A DNA stretch of 64,000 bases from Sipunculus nudus (taxonomy: Eukaryota; Annelida; Sipuncula; Golfingiida; Sipunculidae). The first letter of the stretch is position 1. Every line of letters begins with the position of its first letter. The translations under genes and the position numbers were made by a program. The DNA lies in the NCBI GenBank assembly GCA_026874595.1, contig CM049319.1, positions 3,748,601-3,812,600 of the forward strand, written 5' to 3'. Below, piece after piece: positions 37,001 through 49,985 of the stretch. The notes beneath the pieces were generated by a model. The model saw only the letters and a program-made list of their open reading frames with translations. It was not told the origin of the DNA and made no database searches.

Positions 37001-37499
37001 CTGAAAGGTAGGACATGAGTGATATCATCTTGTATAAAATCATGATGCAATGACTTTTTCAATAAGCAAAGTGTCGTGCCTGGATCACTGATCACATGCC
37101 ATAACAACAACTCCCAAGTGTTGGATCAAACACTAACCTGAATATATATTTATACACCTGTACATACCTGTAGATGTACTGCTCTGTTCAAAGAAAGTAT
37201 ATACCAGTTTAAGTGTAATGACAAGCAGAAAAAAGTATTTCTACATATTACAAAAAGCCAAACTTTCAAACTATGTATATATCCTAAAATCCAATCAAAG
37301 ATTGTATACCAACTTCAGTGTGTCGGCCAACAGAAAAGAAGCATTTCCACACATAACAATAACCACACTTATTTTCTACCAAGGTCTATTGACAAACAAA
37401 CACTGCACTTCCACGCATTTGAATGACGCCCAGGTATTTTCATGTTTCACAGAGCACTAAAGCTGTCCTGGAGCGTCGGTTACACAACAGGAGCTATTT

Positions 37500-40400
37500 G
37501 TACAGCCAGTGTACTGGTGTATGTGACCAGGGTTGTTTTTAGATCTCTTTTCTGTAGATAACATCAGACAATTCTGATTCTCTGATTACTGCCTCCAGTC
37601 TGTCCTGTTACTCCATTACAGGATATCCTTAAATTTATAATATATATATATATATATATATTTACAACAGAAGTGGTTAGGTTTCTTCAAGCTTTATGTT
37701 CTTCAAGCTTTATATTGAGGTTCTTGAATTAAAATATGTAAATTTTATTTTTAAAGACTTCTACTGCATCCAACACTTTAACACTGCACTGTCTGACCCC
37801 ATCAAGTTCATAATATGTTTGCAAAATTGAATTTAAAATTCCTAATTACAAATCCCAAGTTTCATTTCTCCTTTGGATATATCAATTTCAGAATGTCACC
37901 ATGACAACAATTTAAGTAATCATATCAAGGCTGGGCAATACCTATGAACTCACGTTAGAAATGTGCTACGGTACCAATTTTGGGTGAAACAGAGCAGCAT
38001 ATTAATACCTTCTGCTATAATAACATTAGTGGAGGTGGGTTTTTACAGACCTGAATGGTTTTGATACAGAACCTCAAAAAGGTTTTTTAAGGAAATAAGG
38101 AAGAAGAAAACATAAAAAAACTTAACATCAAATACTCACCCTAAGTGAGATGCAGTCACTTTTGAGTTATTCCCATGCTTAATTAAACAAACCCAAAACA
38201 ACACCTCATTCAACATCATAAATTTATCTACATCTTAACACTATAGATGATGCCATCTACAGGGCAGTGTCCTGAACTAAACCAAGAAAATCAATGACAA
38301 GATTTCTTCCTTGATTCCGTGTTCAGCTTAACTGCCAGGATAATGCAGGATGCACCCCCTGACCTATCATGTCCTTGGCCTTTCTGAACTATTATTTCCC
38401 CTCTCAAAGTGAGCACTAGGTCAAGGGAGATGGAAGTTTAAAAGGATGTGTATTATTTACTGTTATCTAGGTACACCTGCTGGGGGAAGCATCTGTTTTT
38501 CTTAGGTTTTAAAGCAGATATAAAGCCAACTATGATACAGAATCATTATATTGCAAAATTAACTGACTGGACATGTTATAATAATTTGTTTTTTTAGAGA
38601 TTTATACTATGTAGCTGCCCATATCAGAGAGTAACAATATTGTTCAGCTATCAAACTTGTCATTATCTGTCTCAGGGCGTCAATTTATCCTCTGGGAGGC
38701 AGCGGGGGGATGACTCACACAAGCACACACACGTGTGTATACATATATATATACCTATGTATACCTTTAAAGCATCTGTATGACACATTTCATACATATA
38801 TACTTAATCACATTTCAAACATATTAAATTAAGTATAAGGTTTTAAAAATAAGGCAGTATGTTTCCAGTACAAGTTAACTATAAACAAGGTTTATATATA
38901 ATATTCAAAGTTAATTGAACCAAATTCTATAATTCTATTTATTAAGATATTTCAATATTTAAATATTATTCTCTGAATATATGGTTCCCAAAAAGATATA
39001 TACTCCCCCCCCCCCCCTCCGCCTTAACTGATGTCCCTGGTCATGGAAGTTCCTTTATCAATCATTAGAATGCCAGGACTGATTAAATTACCATCATAAT
39101 GTGTCCTTAAAAACAGTTATTAATTAAATGATGCTGAAATAATAGTCATATAACTCTCAAACAATATGTATCAAAGAATAAAAAGTATGAGTGTAGATTC
39201 TTTAAATCCACTTCTGCAGCTGGGATTTAGCAAGTTCCCTAGAAAGAGAAGAGAAATAGGTATTTCAATTCTGCCCAAAAGATTGAGAAATTCGGCGTAA
39301 GAACTATCAAACAAAAAGTAATCCCAACTTAATGCAAAGAGCCTTATCCTATTCAAAGAAGGAGCCAGAATTTAAATCAGTCTTAACATCTCAAAAAAGA
39401 GTATATACTTCTGTCCAAAAAGGCTATGTACTTAGGCCCCAAAAATGTAGATATTTTGGCCCAACACAAGTGTGTACTTCAGTCCAAAAAGGTTATACAC
39501 TTCAGTCCAAAAAGGGTCTGTACTTCATTCTAAAAATATATGTACTTTGGCCCAAGAAAACCATGTATATCAGCAAACAGTAAGAACTTCAGCCTGAGAT
39601 AAGTAAGAAAATCAGCCAAAGGCAAAGAGAGGGTAAGCTTTTAAGAGTAACCATTCCAGAGAATGATGACATAAACAAGGCACCAGCTGTTAAGACCTTA
39701 AATATGAAGCGTCTTTATCTAAGTTTAAAGAGTAGTCCACTATTTACAGTAAATGTTATGTATTACATATGCGGAGGCTACAAACTTGTCCATCACAAAT
39801 GTCATATAACCTCTAGAATTTCAGACTTCGAGGGGTATAATAAATATTTATATAGCTTAGGTGGAGAGAACATGGAGGAATATTTAAATTATCTTGTCAA
39901 CAACTTTGTTGTAAAAACTGCCCAGACATACAGATTCCTGATATTCCAAGGACATTACCAAGTTAATACAAACACAAACAGATACAAAAGATAAACACTT
40001 ATGACACTATTAATCAATTCTACATGAAAAATGTCAAATGAGTTGCCTTTTATTATCATCATAATAGAGATAATTAAACAATAAACAGAAGAGGTATCAT
40101 GTAAGCTTAACTACCTTTCATTCCATGAGCAGCAAATTCTTCAATAAAATCCTACTTTGGCAGCACAACCAGAGGTATCATGAAATATAATTTACTGAAT
40201 AAATTTAACACCACGGGTTGATTGGTAAGTAAAACCTTTGTAAGGTTTAAACTCAGATGTTCACAGTTTAGTGTGACATGTAATAAAACACCTCCCTCAA
40301 AGCAATAAATGCTTAAGTAGAAAACCTTGTAGAGACAGAGCAAACAAAAGCGGTACAGAGTCCACGTAAAACGAAGCCTAACTAAGTGTTTAGCCAACAA

Positions 40401-41100
40401 AATGTCACGGCCAATAACACCCTGAAGATTTATCAAACCCTCCGACCTATGACCTAGTTTTTTCTAACTGTCAGATTTACTGGTACATGTACTAATAAAA
40501 AAAATAGTCCCATGACTGTTAGAAGCTCGGCCCACTTCAAATGAAGAAGTCATTCATCAAGACCTCAATGTAGGTCATCCAGATTTGCTTTAATTGAACC
40601 TTGAATGAAAGGAATTCATGATGTACCTGGGACTGATCATACATTTAGTTTGGCTACATTTCCCTTACATCATACTCAAAGTACACAAGACTGGGAGGCT
40701 GTGAAACCAAAATGGAAGCCAACTATTTTATCACAGCATGAACAAATTCTTGTCTTCAATTAAAATTGATACATGCCTTCAGGAAACAGTTTTAGCATGA
40801 ACCCCTTCCTTTAAATTATTACAAAAGGTGTTTTAAATCAACATTACTGGTAGAACCCATGAAAAATAAATAATGTAAAACTTTCTTTCTAATGGTTTAT
40901 TTACAGAGGTAGATCCAGATTTTAGGAAAAGGATTGGTCCAACAAATGAGAACTAATGATAAACCTTAAAGAAATACAGGACCCTGCTCAAGGTGCATAA
41001 CAACAGAATATATAAATAGCAGTTGCATACATTTAATATAAATCACAATACTTAGTATATATTTAAAACATAATGCCAGTGTTAAGATCAATAAAATGTC
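37500..41100. other. intronic or intergenic sequence with simple repeats
   Basis: Contains a TA microsatellite at about 37640-37662, a C-run at about 39005-39017, and a degenerate ~25-bp tandem repeat at 39400-39560 (TGTACTTCAGTCCAAAAAGG). No gene was recognised. Confidence 0.5.
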
Positions 41101-41110
41101 ATAATACTAA

Positions 41111-41444
41111 GGCCAAAAAAAATTAAAGGTATGGTTCTCAGGCACCGCCCGCATCAATTTTAAACCCCTGCATCAAACATTTTTATTTGATTTTCAATAA
41201 AAACTTTCCAAATTTGAGCTGCTGCCGCTCCGACATTTCTTTCAAGAAGATAAAACCATACAATTTCCTTTGTTTTGTAGTGCTTTTACTTATTTAGCAA
41301 ATTAAAACTGTTATTTTCATGCTTTTCCCTTATCATTTGACATTTTTATCGAAACATACCAAAAAATTAAAAATAAAAAAAGCGCCCGCCCGCATTGATT
41401 CATGAAAAAAAGTGCCTGAGAACCATGCCTTTTTTTTATTTTGG
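41111..41444. mobile_element. 334-bp MITE with ~35-bp terminal inverted repeats (copy 1)
   Basis: Starts GGCCAAAAAAAATTAAAGGT and its end, read in reverse complement, gives CCAAAATAAAAAAAAGGCAT; both continue with GGTTCTCAGGCAC. The interior has GCGCCCGCCCGCATTGATT and no coding frame. A second copy of 333 bp lies 2.3 kb downstream in the same orientation and is almost identical. Confidence 0.82.
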
Positions 41445-41496
41445 TTTAAATACTAAAACATTGCATATAATCTACCATTTACATTAAAATATTATC

Positions 41497-42222
41497 ATAG
41501 GCTTGCCTAAAAGAGTGAGTCTTCGGTGCACAATTAAATATGTCAGCAGAATCTGATTTCTTTATGTAATCCGGCAAACTGTTCCAGAGCACAGGAGCAC
41601 AACAACTGAATGCTCCATCTCCATATGGAGATAATTACTCTTAGGTTCACAAAGATGCATGTACTTGATCTCAATGCACGAGGTGTAAAATGTAACTAGA
41701 GCAATTCTGTGACATAAAGAGGTGCTTTCTCTTTGAGAGCCTTATATGTAAGCAGCAATATTTTAAATCTAATAAGAAATTCTACATGTAGCCAGTGCAA
41801 CTCGAACAAGACGGGTGATATATGATTACGTTTTGGATACCTGGATACAATGCGAGCCGTCTGATTTTGAATTATTTGCAGTCTTAGCATATGAGATCTG
41901 AATACTCCATATATAAGGGAATTACAAATATCTAACCTCGACAAAATCAAACCATGTGCTTACTGTGCACCAGTTGACTTAGAGAGATACTTGCCGATCC
42001 GTCCAAGGTTGTACACATTGAAATCTTACATATTAAACTGATTTGTGCCTTTTATTTCATCTGATCATCAACTCCTAGATTTCGCACTTTCCAGGTTGGT
42101 TTTATGGCACAGGTACCAATAGTAATGCAGGGATTTACGACTTTCTGTAACTGCTTAACTGAACCCATAATAATCGTCTCAGTTTTGTCACTGTTGCGTT
42201 TAAGCTTGTTTTGTATCATCTA
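41497..42222 (-). pseudogene. LINE reverse-transcriptase C-terminal fragment (CR1/L2-like)
   Basis: Read on the - strand, pieces appear in the order expected of a non-LTR retrotransposon: QNKLKRNSDKTETIIMGS, VRNLGVDDQMK (then a stop), LSRLDICNSLIYGV, LQIIQNQTARIVSRYPKRNH, SPVLFELHWLHVEF and GAFSCCAPVLWNSLPDYIK. Stops and frame changes break the reading, so it is a dead 5'-truncated copy. Confidence 0.8.
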
Positions 42223-42700
42223 AGGTTGATTATGGTTCACACATACAGAGGTCATACATACAGAGTTTGAATGACTCTTACACAGAGATCAGGTTATTGT
42301 AACTTTTTGGTAAACTCTGAATGCCTGAATGTGCCTGCTAGAACTGATTATATGATGACAGTGACATCACTGAGCTACAGTGAAAGTAACTTGAAGGTAC
42401 TGAATGATACACATAACCTGCATATTGCTATAAAATCACTGTACCAGTAATTTATATGAAGTTTGAGAGACAAGTTAACATGTCATGCTAACAATGAAAA
42501 AAAAAAAATAAACAAAAAGATGTGTTTATCTAGGAAAGTGTGGCATCAGTGATACCTAAATTTCTCCAAACTTTTGCAAGAACCCCTTTTAGATTCATAA
42601 TACTTGCAAAATACAAACTGGACATACTGACAAGAAAACGCATGAATATATAGCTATTTATCATCCTGATGACCCTGTTTTAACTTTGTTGCCTTTTACA

Positions 42701-42964
42701 CAGTATTATTATTACTATTATTATTATTATTATTATTACTATTATTATTATTACTATTATTATTATTATTACTATTATTATTATTACTATTATTACTATT
42801 ATTACTATTATTACTATTACTACTATTATTACTACTACTATTATTATTACGAATACTCCTATTATTACTACTACTATTATTATTACTACTATTATTATTA
42901 TTATTATTACTATTATTATTATTATTACTAATATTATTATTATTATTATTAATATTATTATTTT
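42701..42964. repeat. TTA/ACT trinucleotide microsatellite
   Basis: About 260 bp of TTA units interrupted by ACT. It creates poly-Tyr (+) and poly-Ile/Val (-) frames that are artefacts. Confidence 0.95.
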
Positions 42965-43470
42965 CTTAGTTGTGCCACATATCAGTTGCTTGATCCCAAA
43001 TTCCATATTGGCAATAAATATCTCATCTTATCCTTTGTAATTTATAAACTAGGTTTGAACCACAGGTACAAAGGAAGAGGTTATCAAAATAAGATGGTCC
43101 TCATGGTTATGACCAAGAAATATGCATATAACATTTTATGCTAACAGCTCCTGCCATTGCTGGAGTTATTTGATACTAGATTTAACATCATGTGTGCAAA
43201 CACCTTAAAATTGTAAAATTTTGTGATTGGTAAAATTTGGATTTGCATGGAGAAGCCATTTCAGAAAATACAATTTCAACTCACGGAGAGCTAGCTACCA
43301 CAGGTAGTGCCATCAGGTGAAAATCATATAGCAATGAAATGATTAAACACGTCTAAAGATTAGGTAATGACTGGACAAGTGTTCATGTAATTAAAGGTAA
43401 AAATTTTGCCCCAATATATGAAAATGTGTGAAATCCGAAAATTTCAAAATCAGCAAAATTTTTAAGTCCA

Positions 43471-43693
43471 CAGGGCTCGACATTAACAGTTCCAGAAAAT
43501 AGTGGAAGGCAATTTCAAGTCTCCTCCTACTTGCCCAACTGGTCAAGTGGGTCAAACATACACCTTTACCCAAGTAAAGGCTTGAAAAAGGATCTTTGAG
43601 TTCTTGAATACAATCAATAATATTTGTAGGGCAAGCAAAAATTATGAAGGGCAAGTAAAAGATAGGTGTTTCAAAAGTTAATGTTGAGCCCTG
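43471..43693. mobile_element. hAT-like MITE, CAGGGCTCGACATTAA ends (copy A)
   Basis: The left end is CAGGGCTCGACATTAACAG and the right end read in reverse complement is CAGGGCTCAACATTAACTT. The 223-bp element has no transposase. CAGGG-type ends fit the hAT superfamily. An 8-bp target duplication is not clear (GTCCA occurs on both sides). Confidence 0.7.
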
Positions 43694-43734
43694 GTCCAGT
43701 GGAAACCTCATGCAGTTTGCCAATAATTCTATGA

Positions 43735-44067
43735 GGCCAAAAAAAAAATTAAAGGTGTGGTTCTCAGGCACCACCCGCATCAATTTTAAACCCCCGCATC
43801 AAAACTTTTTATTTTGATTTTCGATAAAAACTTTCCAATTTTGAGCTGCTGCCCCTCCGACATTTCTTTCAAGAAGATAAAACCATACAATTTCCTTTGT
43901 TTTGTAGTGCTTATTTAGCAAAATAAAACTGTTATTTTCATGCTTTTCCCTTATCATTTGACATTTTTATCGAAACATACCAAAAAATTTAAAATAAAAA
44001 AAGCGCCCGCCCGCATTGATTTCTGAAAAAAAAGTGCCTGAGAACCATACCTTTTTTTATTTTGGCC
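43735..44067. mobile_element. 333-bp MITE with ~35-bp terminal inverted repeats (copy 2)
   Basis: Starts and ends with intact GGCCAAAA..TTTTGGCC termini. The interior matches 41111-41444 in the same orientation, with a few substitutions and small indels. It gives the better view of the element ends. Confidence 0.85.
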
Positions 44068-45040
44068 TTATATAGTATTCATTAAATTCTCCAGCCTTAA
44101 GAAATCCTTGCATATGATGTCAAGGCTCTAGTGTTCTTAAATACTGAATTATCTGAAGAAAAGTGGAAAATCCATTTTTGTATGCAGAAAGTCATTAAAC
44201 TAAGTTGGCACCACCTTCAGGTTTTCATCACATGCTAATCATGTGATCAATTTGGTAATGATTGGTGAACTGGTTCATGAGATACAAAGGTAAAAGAATG
44301 GGGAGAAACAAACAGATGGACATACAGACCTGGGCCATTTTAGGTCAGTCTTCCATCCTAACAGCAGGAGACTAAAAATGATTGAAAAGCTTTAATCAGG
44401 CATGCAAGTATGTCAGTGTTTTAATATCTAAAAGAAGTGCATAATAGTGATTTTTTTTATTAACTGTGTGTATCCAACCATGAGAAGCCATGTATATCAC
44501 TTACATTGTTTCCGGTACTACAGCGTCATGTCTGTGATGTATACAATATCAGATATCCAGTGCTTTAGAAAGCTACATGGGATAAAAAACTCCTGATTCA
44601 CAGGAATATAATACACAAGGACCCACTGATGCATTGTAATTTACATACAGTACACACACAGATGTGTGGATACACCTAGTTTACCTTGTGTGCTCAGTTT
44701 TATGTACAATCACTGGTGCAGCTGAACTGTAACTTTAGTTGTCAGGAATGTAATGAAAACTTAATTACTCTCTATAGAACACATATACACATCCTGATGT
44801 GGCATTCTCATGTTACTGACTACCACAATTTTTTTAAGCCAAGTCATAATTACAATTAGTTCCTCATTTTTTTATTAGATATGGACTTACTGTATTGTGG
44901 AATTTACCTATATTTAAAATATATGGATTGATGTGTCCTCAATGGTAAGCATGATGAGTACAAGAGTGGATCAAAACACACCACAGATATTATTAACCTG
45001 CCTGCTGTTCTCATGATGTAAGCCTTATCAGGAGGTATAT

Positions 45041-45488
45041 CAGGCCTCAACATTAACAGTTATAACCACTGGCCCAGAGCAAGTAAAAGTTACAGATAAC
45101 GGTGGTAGGGCAACCAAAAATTGTCTCCTACTTCCCGACCTGTTCATAAACTTTGACCTAAAGGGACTGAATTTTAATTAGTCTGCAGTTAGCCATTATC
45201 TTTCCTGGCAAAATGAAATCATATTGATAATAGCTTTTAATCCTATACTACCTTTACATTTATCTGTAAAAATACCAAATTAAGAAATATAATTGACAAA
45301 CAAATATTTTAACATGTTATTATTTTTGTCAAATATGCAATAAAACATGCAACACAATCATGTGAACACTTTTTGTTCCTGACTGTGACCACAGTTTTAT
45401 GTAGGGCAATTAAAAATTCATGTGGAGCAAGATTAAATATTACTTGCCTCACTGGATAACTGCAGACAAATGTTAATGTCATGCCCTG
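45041..45488. mobile_element. hAT-like MITE, CAGGSCTCAACATTAA ends (copy B)
   Basis: The left end is CAGGCCTCAACATTAACAG and the right end in reverse complement is CAGGGCATGACATTAACA. It is longer than copy A (448 bp) but has the same terminal motif and internal phrases such as TAGGGCAAnnAAAAATT. It is non-coding. Confidence 0.62.
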
Positions 45489-46742
45489 TTAAATCATATC
45501 ATATTCCCCCCAACCAGATTTCATGACCAGTGGTTGTTCTTTATTAAAGTTCTTGAATACAGGTTTATTTCCAGATTTACTGCTTTAGAGGGAATCAAGG
45601 ACATGGTCAGAAAGGTCTAGGTGCGGTTTCTAATACATCTGCAGCTAAAAAATGGAGAATATACAGTATGTGAATATAAAGAATGTGAATATATAAAGTT
45701 TGTGAATAAACAGTATGTATATGTGCAAACAGACGACTGATGCTGTACACCTTTCAGGAGCCTAAGCACTCCCTAACTTAACCCAGCCTTTCTTTGTCTT
45801 AATTTTTATCTCTCTACTTGATGTTTTTAAAAAGCTCCTCAGGTTAGGTATGGATGGTAATTTGTGCATGGACAGACAGGTGTAAACTAACCTAGCTCCA
45901 TCCAACCTGGAACCAATGTTGCATAATATCAGAATATAAAAAGAAACATGGCCACACCTAGGCCTACCTAAACTATAAGAATCACAGGTGATGTTGTTAT
46001 ATTACATATGTAATTATGGTTATTACATATCCACAAAAACACATGACACTGTATACATCTCCTCTAGGTATTGATGTTATTTATATTCATAACCTTGGTC
46101 ATATTTGGGTGGGTTGACTCAACACACCTTATGCTGAATTATGGATACACCATGTGACAACATTTACTGCACGACTGAGAATGCATCCAAAACAGGTGCC
46201 AGAGCTTGTCCAAAAACTGGCCGGGGGGGGGGGGGGGGGGCACATGTGTACCTTTGGTGTCAACTTAGAAAACTTTTTTAAGTTTGAGCTTAAAATGGAT
46301 TAAAAGTGAAGCATTTTCACTTAAATTTATTGTATACTTGAATAAAGTGCAAAACAGTTACAAATCAACATGATTTAATGACATTACCTCAGACCTTGGT
46401 AATGACACTAACCAAGGTCAAAAGAAGGAAAGTAGGCACCCCCCTAAGGATGGACAGACCCCCCCCCCCCCTTGTTTTTCAGAACCTTTATGAGAAACAG
46501 ACCAGGTTGCAACAACAGACCAGGCTGATGTGCCATTCCAGTATAATAGCCTGCTTCACGGTCCCCAAGTTTGCCCTCGGTCTGTGTCCCAGTATAACTT
46601 GACAAAATATGACGTTTATAAGTCGACTTATTACACGATTAGGTCAACCGTTAACTAGGGTGGTTTTGGAGGGGAAGTTTAGGCAATGCAACGGCAGGAG
46701 GATCCTTATATTGGACAAACTAATCAAAATACGCCTACCTTT

Positions 46743-46819
46743 ACAAGTCCCGCTAGACCCAGTTGTGGCTCTGTTAGATGTTTAACAGAGCCACAACTGG
46801 GTCTACAAGTCCCGCTAGA
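46743..46819. repeat. perfect 23-bp hairpin flanked by 15-bp direct repeats
   Basis: ACAAGTCCCGCTAGA occurs at 46743-46757 and again at 46805-46819. Between and overlapping them is a perfect inverted repeat: arms 46754-46776 and 46783-46805 with a six-base loop GATGTT. It is too short for a known element; template switching during repair or a very small foldback insertion could produce it. Confidence 0.9.
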
Positions 46820-47157
46820 TATAAATAATTCAGACGATTAAAAACTCTCTGCGCTCCGTCTGTCTGTAAAACTGGAAGACGCTGAAATCACGCACCCCCT
46901 CAACAGAGACAGCCTCTGACCCTCGCACCTTAGTGTACATATATAACATACATGTTCTAAAGACCCTGGCCAGTCAATTCTAAATACGTAAAACCCGCAA
47001 GTCACAGGAATATATGTTGATCTATTTTCAAGGCTTCAATACCCTTTGCTGGATGTGGATTTCAGCAAACCGCGACGATGTTAACTATGAGCGAAATTAC
47101 CCACGGCAGATAATTTGATATTTTTTGCTGATTTTTATGGTTGAACAAAATGCTTAC

Positions 47158-47290
47158 CTGTCCTGTATGATAACGCGGTCACGTCACATCACCACAACTT
47201 CAAGCTCAATGCGCGAGTCTATGTCTCCGGTTACCTGAGCAAGGTGAAACGCCGCAGGATACGGGGCCATCTCAAAAGTGCAGGTTTAAA
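47158..47290 (-). promoter_or_regulatory. candidate promoter/first leader exon of the Act1-like gene
   Basis: A CpG-rich patch with strong - strand donors at ACAG|GTAAGC (47158/47157) and GCTCAG|GTAACC (47235/47234). An ATG in good context (GAGATGG, 47268-47270) reads MAPYPAAFHLAQ to the second donor in phase 0, which could join in frame to 35507. No TATA box is obvious. The link to the downstream gene is inferred from strand and lack of other genes. Confidence 0.35.
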
Positions 47291-47409
47291 ATTCTTAGTT
47301 TTAGTCCTTTAATTCCCATACGTTTCTTTAAAAAAGAAAGTCCCCTTTCTTTGTCTTATACAAGACACATTCTTATAAGAAAAACATTTTTGAAGTTTAT
47401 CATAATTTT

Positions 47410-47417
47410 CACAAAAT

Positions 47418-47490
<73 letters not shown>
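47410..47490. repeat. AT dinucleotide microsatellite
   Basis: About 35 AT units directly abut the left end of the TGTCAAGGCC element. Confidence 0.95.
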
Positions 47491-47493
<3 letters not shown>

Positions 47494-48353
47494 CAAGGCC
47501 TAGACCCCGATCTGGTACAATCGGCGATTAGTCCAGACCAGATCCCAATCGGAGTTTAGGCCGGACTGATTATTAACTTTTAGGAAAGAGATTGAATTCC
47601 TGTCTGAACTTATCAAGGTTCAGGTCAGCCCAGACCTAGATTTAGAGCATACCCTTGACAGGACGTTTGAAATTAAAACTTAATACGTAATGACAACAAT
47701 TATTTTAGTTTAATGTCAGTGTTAATTATACTACCTTAATAACTTAATTAATATTTAAGTTTCAATTATTTAAGGGATTATACTTATTTGAATTATTTTT
47801 CAAGTCCTTGTATTATTTTTCAGCTTTAATTATTATTTCCAGTATTTTCATCAGATTGTTTATTCATTTTTTATAACTTTTGGTAATGTGTATTTGATTA
47901 TTGCAACGTATATGAGCATCAGTGCTGGTGTAAATATTGTCAATGAAATTGTCAATAATAACATTTTTAATTATTTGATAATTAATAAGATATTTATGTA
48001 GCCTGTTGGTATTTTTTTTATTGCGACAATTAACAACTTCTCTTATCAACATTTTTAACTATATTTGTAAATAACTTTTTTATTACATATATTAAATTTA
48101 TCAAGTAAAATTTATCACACAACTTGGTTGATTGTTTTTTTTTTTTTCATGTCTTTAACCTATAGAATATAATGTTCAAACCAAATGCCAGCTCTGGTCT
48201 GCCATAAATCAGGAACTGGTGCAGACCAGATCATGATCGAGATTTGGTCTGGACCAATTCCCGATTGGCCTGGACCATCGACGATTAGTCCAGGCTAAAT
48301 CCCGATCGAGATCTGGTCTGACCTAAACCCCGATCGCGATCTGGGCCTTGACA
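47491..48353. mobile_element. 863-bp foldback/MITE-like element with TGTCAAGGCC ends
   Basis: The left end is TGTCAAGGCCTAGACCCCGA and the right end in reverse complement is TGTCAAGGCCCAGATCGCGA. Long subterminal parts repeat GGTCTGGACCA- and CCCGATCGAGATCTGG-like words in both orientations. The core is AT-rich and non-coding. It sits between an (AT)n tract and an (AC)n(AT)n tract. Confidence 0.72.
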
Positions 48354-48910
48354 CACACACACACACACACATATATATATTGTTAAATTTTATTATTTTG
48401 AATATTATGATTACCGAATACGTTGAATATTGTGTCAATTATCGTGACGTCGCATCTATATATAGTATAAACCACGTAGTTTTCATAAACCAGTATCAGT
48501 GAGCAAATATTGAATATTTTTGTCTGAAGTATCCTCAGCAATAAAACCTTGTTTGAAGAGAAGATGTGAGCGGGTCATTCAGTAAGAGTACCGACAGAAC
48601 CCCCCCCCCCCCCCCGAAATAATGACAACCTCTCTGATTCTCTAAACAACCCCTCCAACCCCCCAACCCCCCTTTATGCCCCCCTTGTCATAGGACCTGC
48701 CGTTGATTTACAATAGTGTTTTAATTAATAGCTGGTCGAGACTTAGGTCCCAAAACAAAGTCCCTTTCTCAGAATATTATTATTTCTGTCATCCCACCAC
48801 ATATTATGAAACACTTTAATTATATTTAAATATAAGTTAATTTGTATTAATTATAATGTCCATTAATTTTAAACATTAAAAAACACGAGATAAAGTTTGT
48901 GCCAATTCCA

Positions 48911-48969
48911 TAAGGCATTAGTTGACACATAAGGCACTAGTTGACACATAAGGCACTAGTTGACGCATA
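48911..48969 (+). repeat. 19-bp triplication
   Basis: TAAGGCACTAGTTGACACA occurs three times head to tail with minor changes. Confidence 0.8.
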
Positions 48970-49189
48970 CCCAATCTAAATTTCCTTAATATGAGACGAA
49001 TGATTGAAATATTATTGAGGAAAATATTCAGAAACTATAAACTGGTGGACAGAATTATCTCGAAATTTAAAAGTAATTGTCTTTTATCAACCTAAAAAGT
49101 GAGGCGGAGGGGAAGACACTTTGCTCCGTCCCCCCCCCCCCCCCCCATACCCCCTAAAAAATGTATTACCTGCTCATTGGAAGCCCTTA

Positions 49190-49985
49190 CAATTTGGCAA
49201 GAAATAATCCCCTTCCACTACATCTTGAAGGATCTGACGTTGGACCTAGCAAATCAGTGCGGAATCTTTGGGTCATCTTAGAAGACTCAACACTCAATTA
49301 AGACAATCATATAACATCGATTTGTAAAACTGCAAACTTCCACTTGCGGAATATTGGAAAGATAAGAAAGTATCTGACGCAGGAAGCAGCAGAGCATGCA
49401 GTTCATGCCCTAATCACATCAAGGCCGGACTACTGCAAATCCATTTTATATGGTTAGTGCAGTTAAATAGGCTACAACGAATTCAGAACAATGCGGCACG
49501 TCTCGTTACAAAGACAAAAAGACGTGAACACATTACTCCAGTATTACATTTACTACATTGGTTGCCAATAAAACAGAGGATCTTATATGAAATTTTGATT
49601 TTCACCGACTGTGCCATTAACTAGATCGCTCCTGAATACATATCGGAATTGATATCTATTCATCAGCCTAGTCGTACTCTAAGATCAAGTTCCAGTATTG
49701 TACTAGTGCAGCCTAAGTCACGAATCTTTTCATATGGTGTTAGAGCATTTGCATGTGCCGCACCATTAAATTGGAATAAGTTACCAGCTAGCATCAGAAA
49801 TGCTTAATCCCTCAAATGCTCCAAATCAAAGTTGAAAACATATCTGTTTGCATGTGCTTACTTGTAATGATTTTAAATATCTAGGATTTTATTTTAAATT
49901 ATATCATATCGTGTGCTATTTTATGTAATGCGCCTTGAGCGGTTTTATTAATGGATATGTTGCGCAATTTAAATAAATATATGCT
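49190..49985 (+). pseudogene. LINE reverse-transcriptase C-terminal fragment with 3' tail (CR1/L2-like)
   Basis: Pieces in order on the + strand: PSKSVRNLWVILEDSTLN, ITSICKTANFHLRNIGKIRK, LQRIQNNAARLVTKTKRREH, TPVLHLLHWLPIKQRILYE, GVRAFACAAPLNWNKLPA and LKTYLFACAY, broken by stops and a frameshift. The non-coding tail has TAATGCGCCTTGAGCGG and AATTTAAATAAATAT, the usual end of such elements. It is a dead copy, distinct from the one at 41.5 kb. Confidence 0.82.

Noticed and set aside
42680..43006. 108-codon poly-Ile/Val frame (-) and 81-codon poly-Tyr frame (+)
   Set aside because: Both are translations of a TTA/ACT microsatellite.
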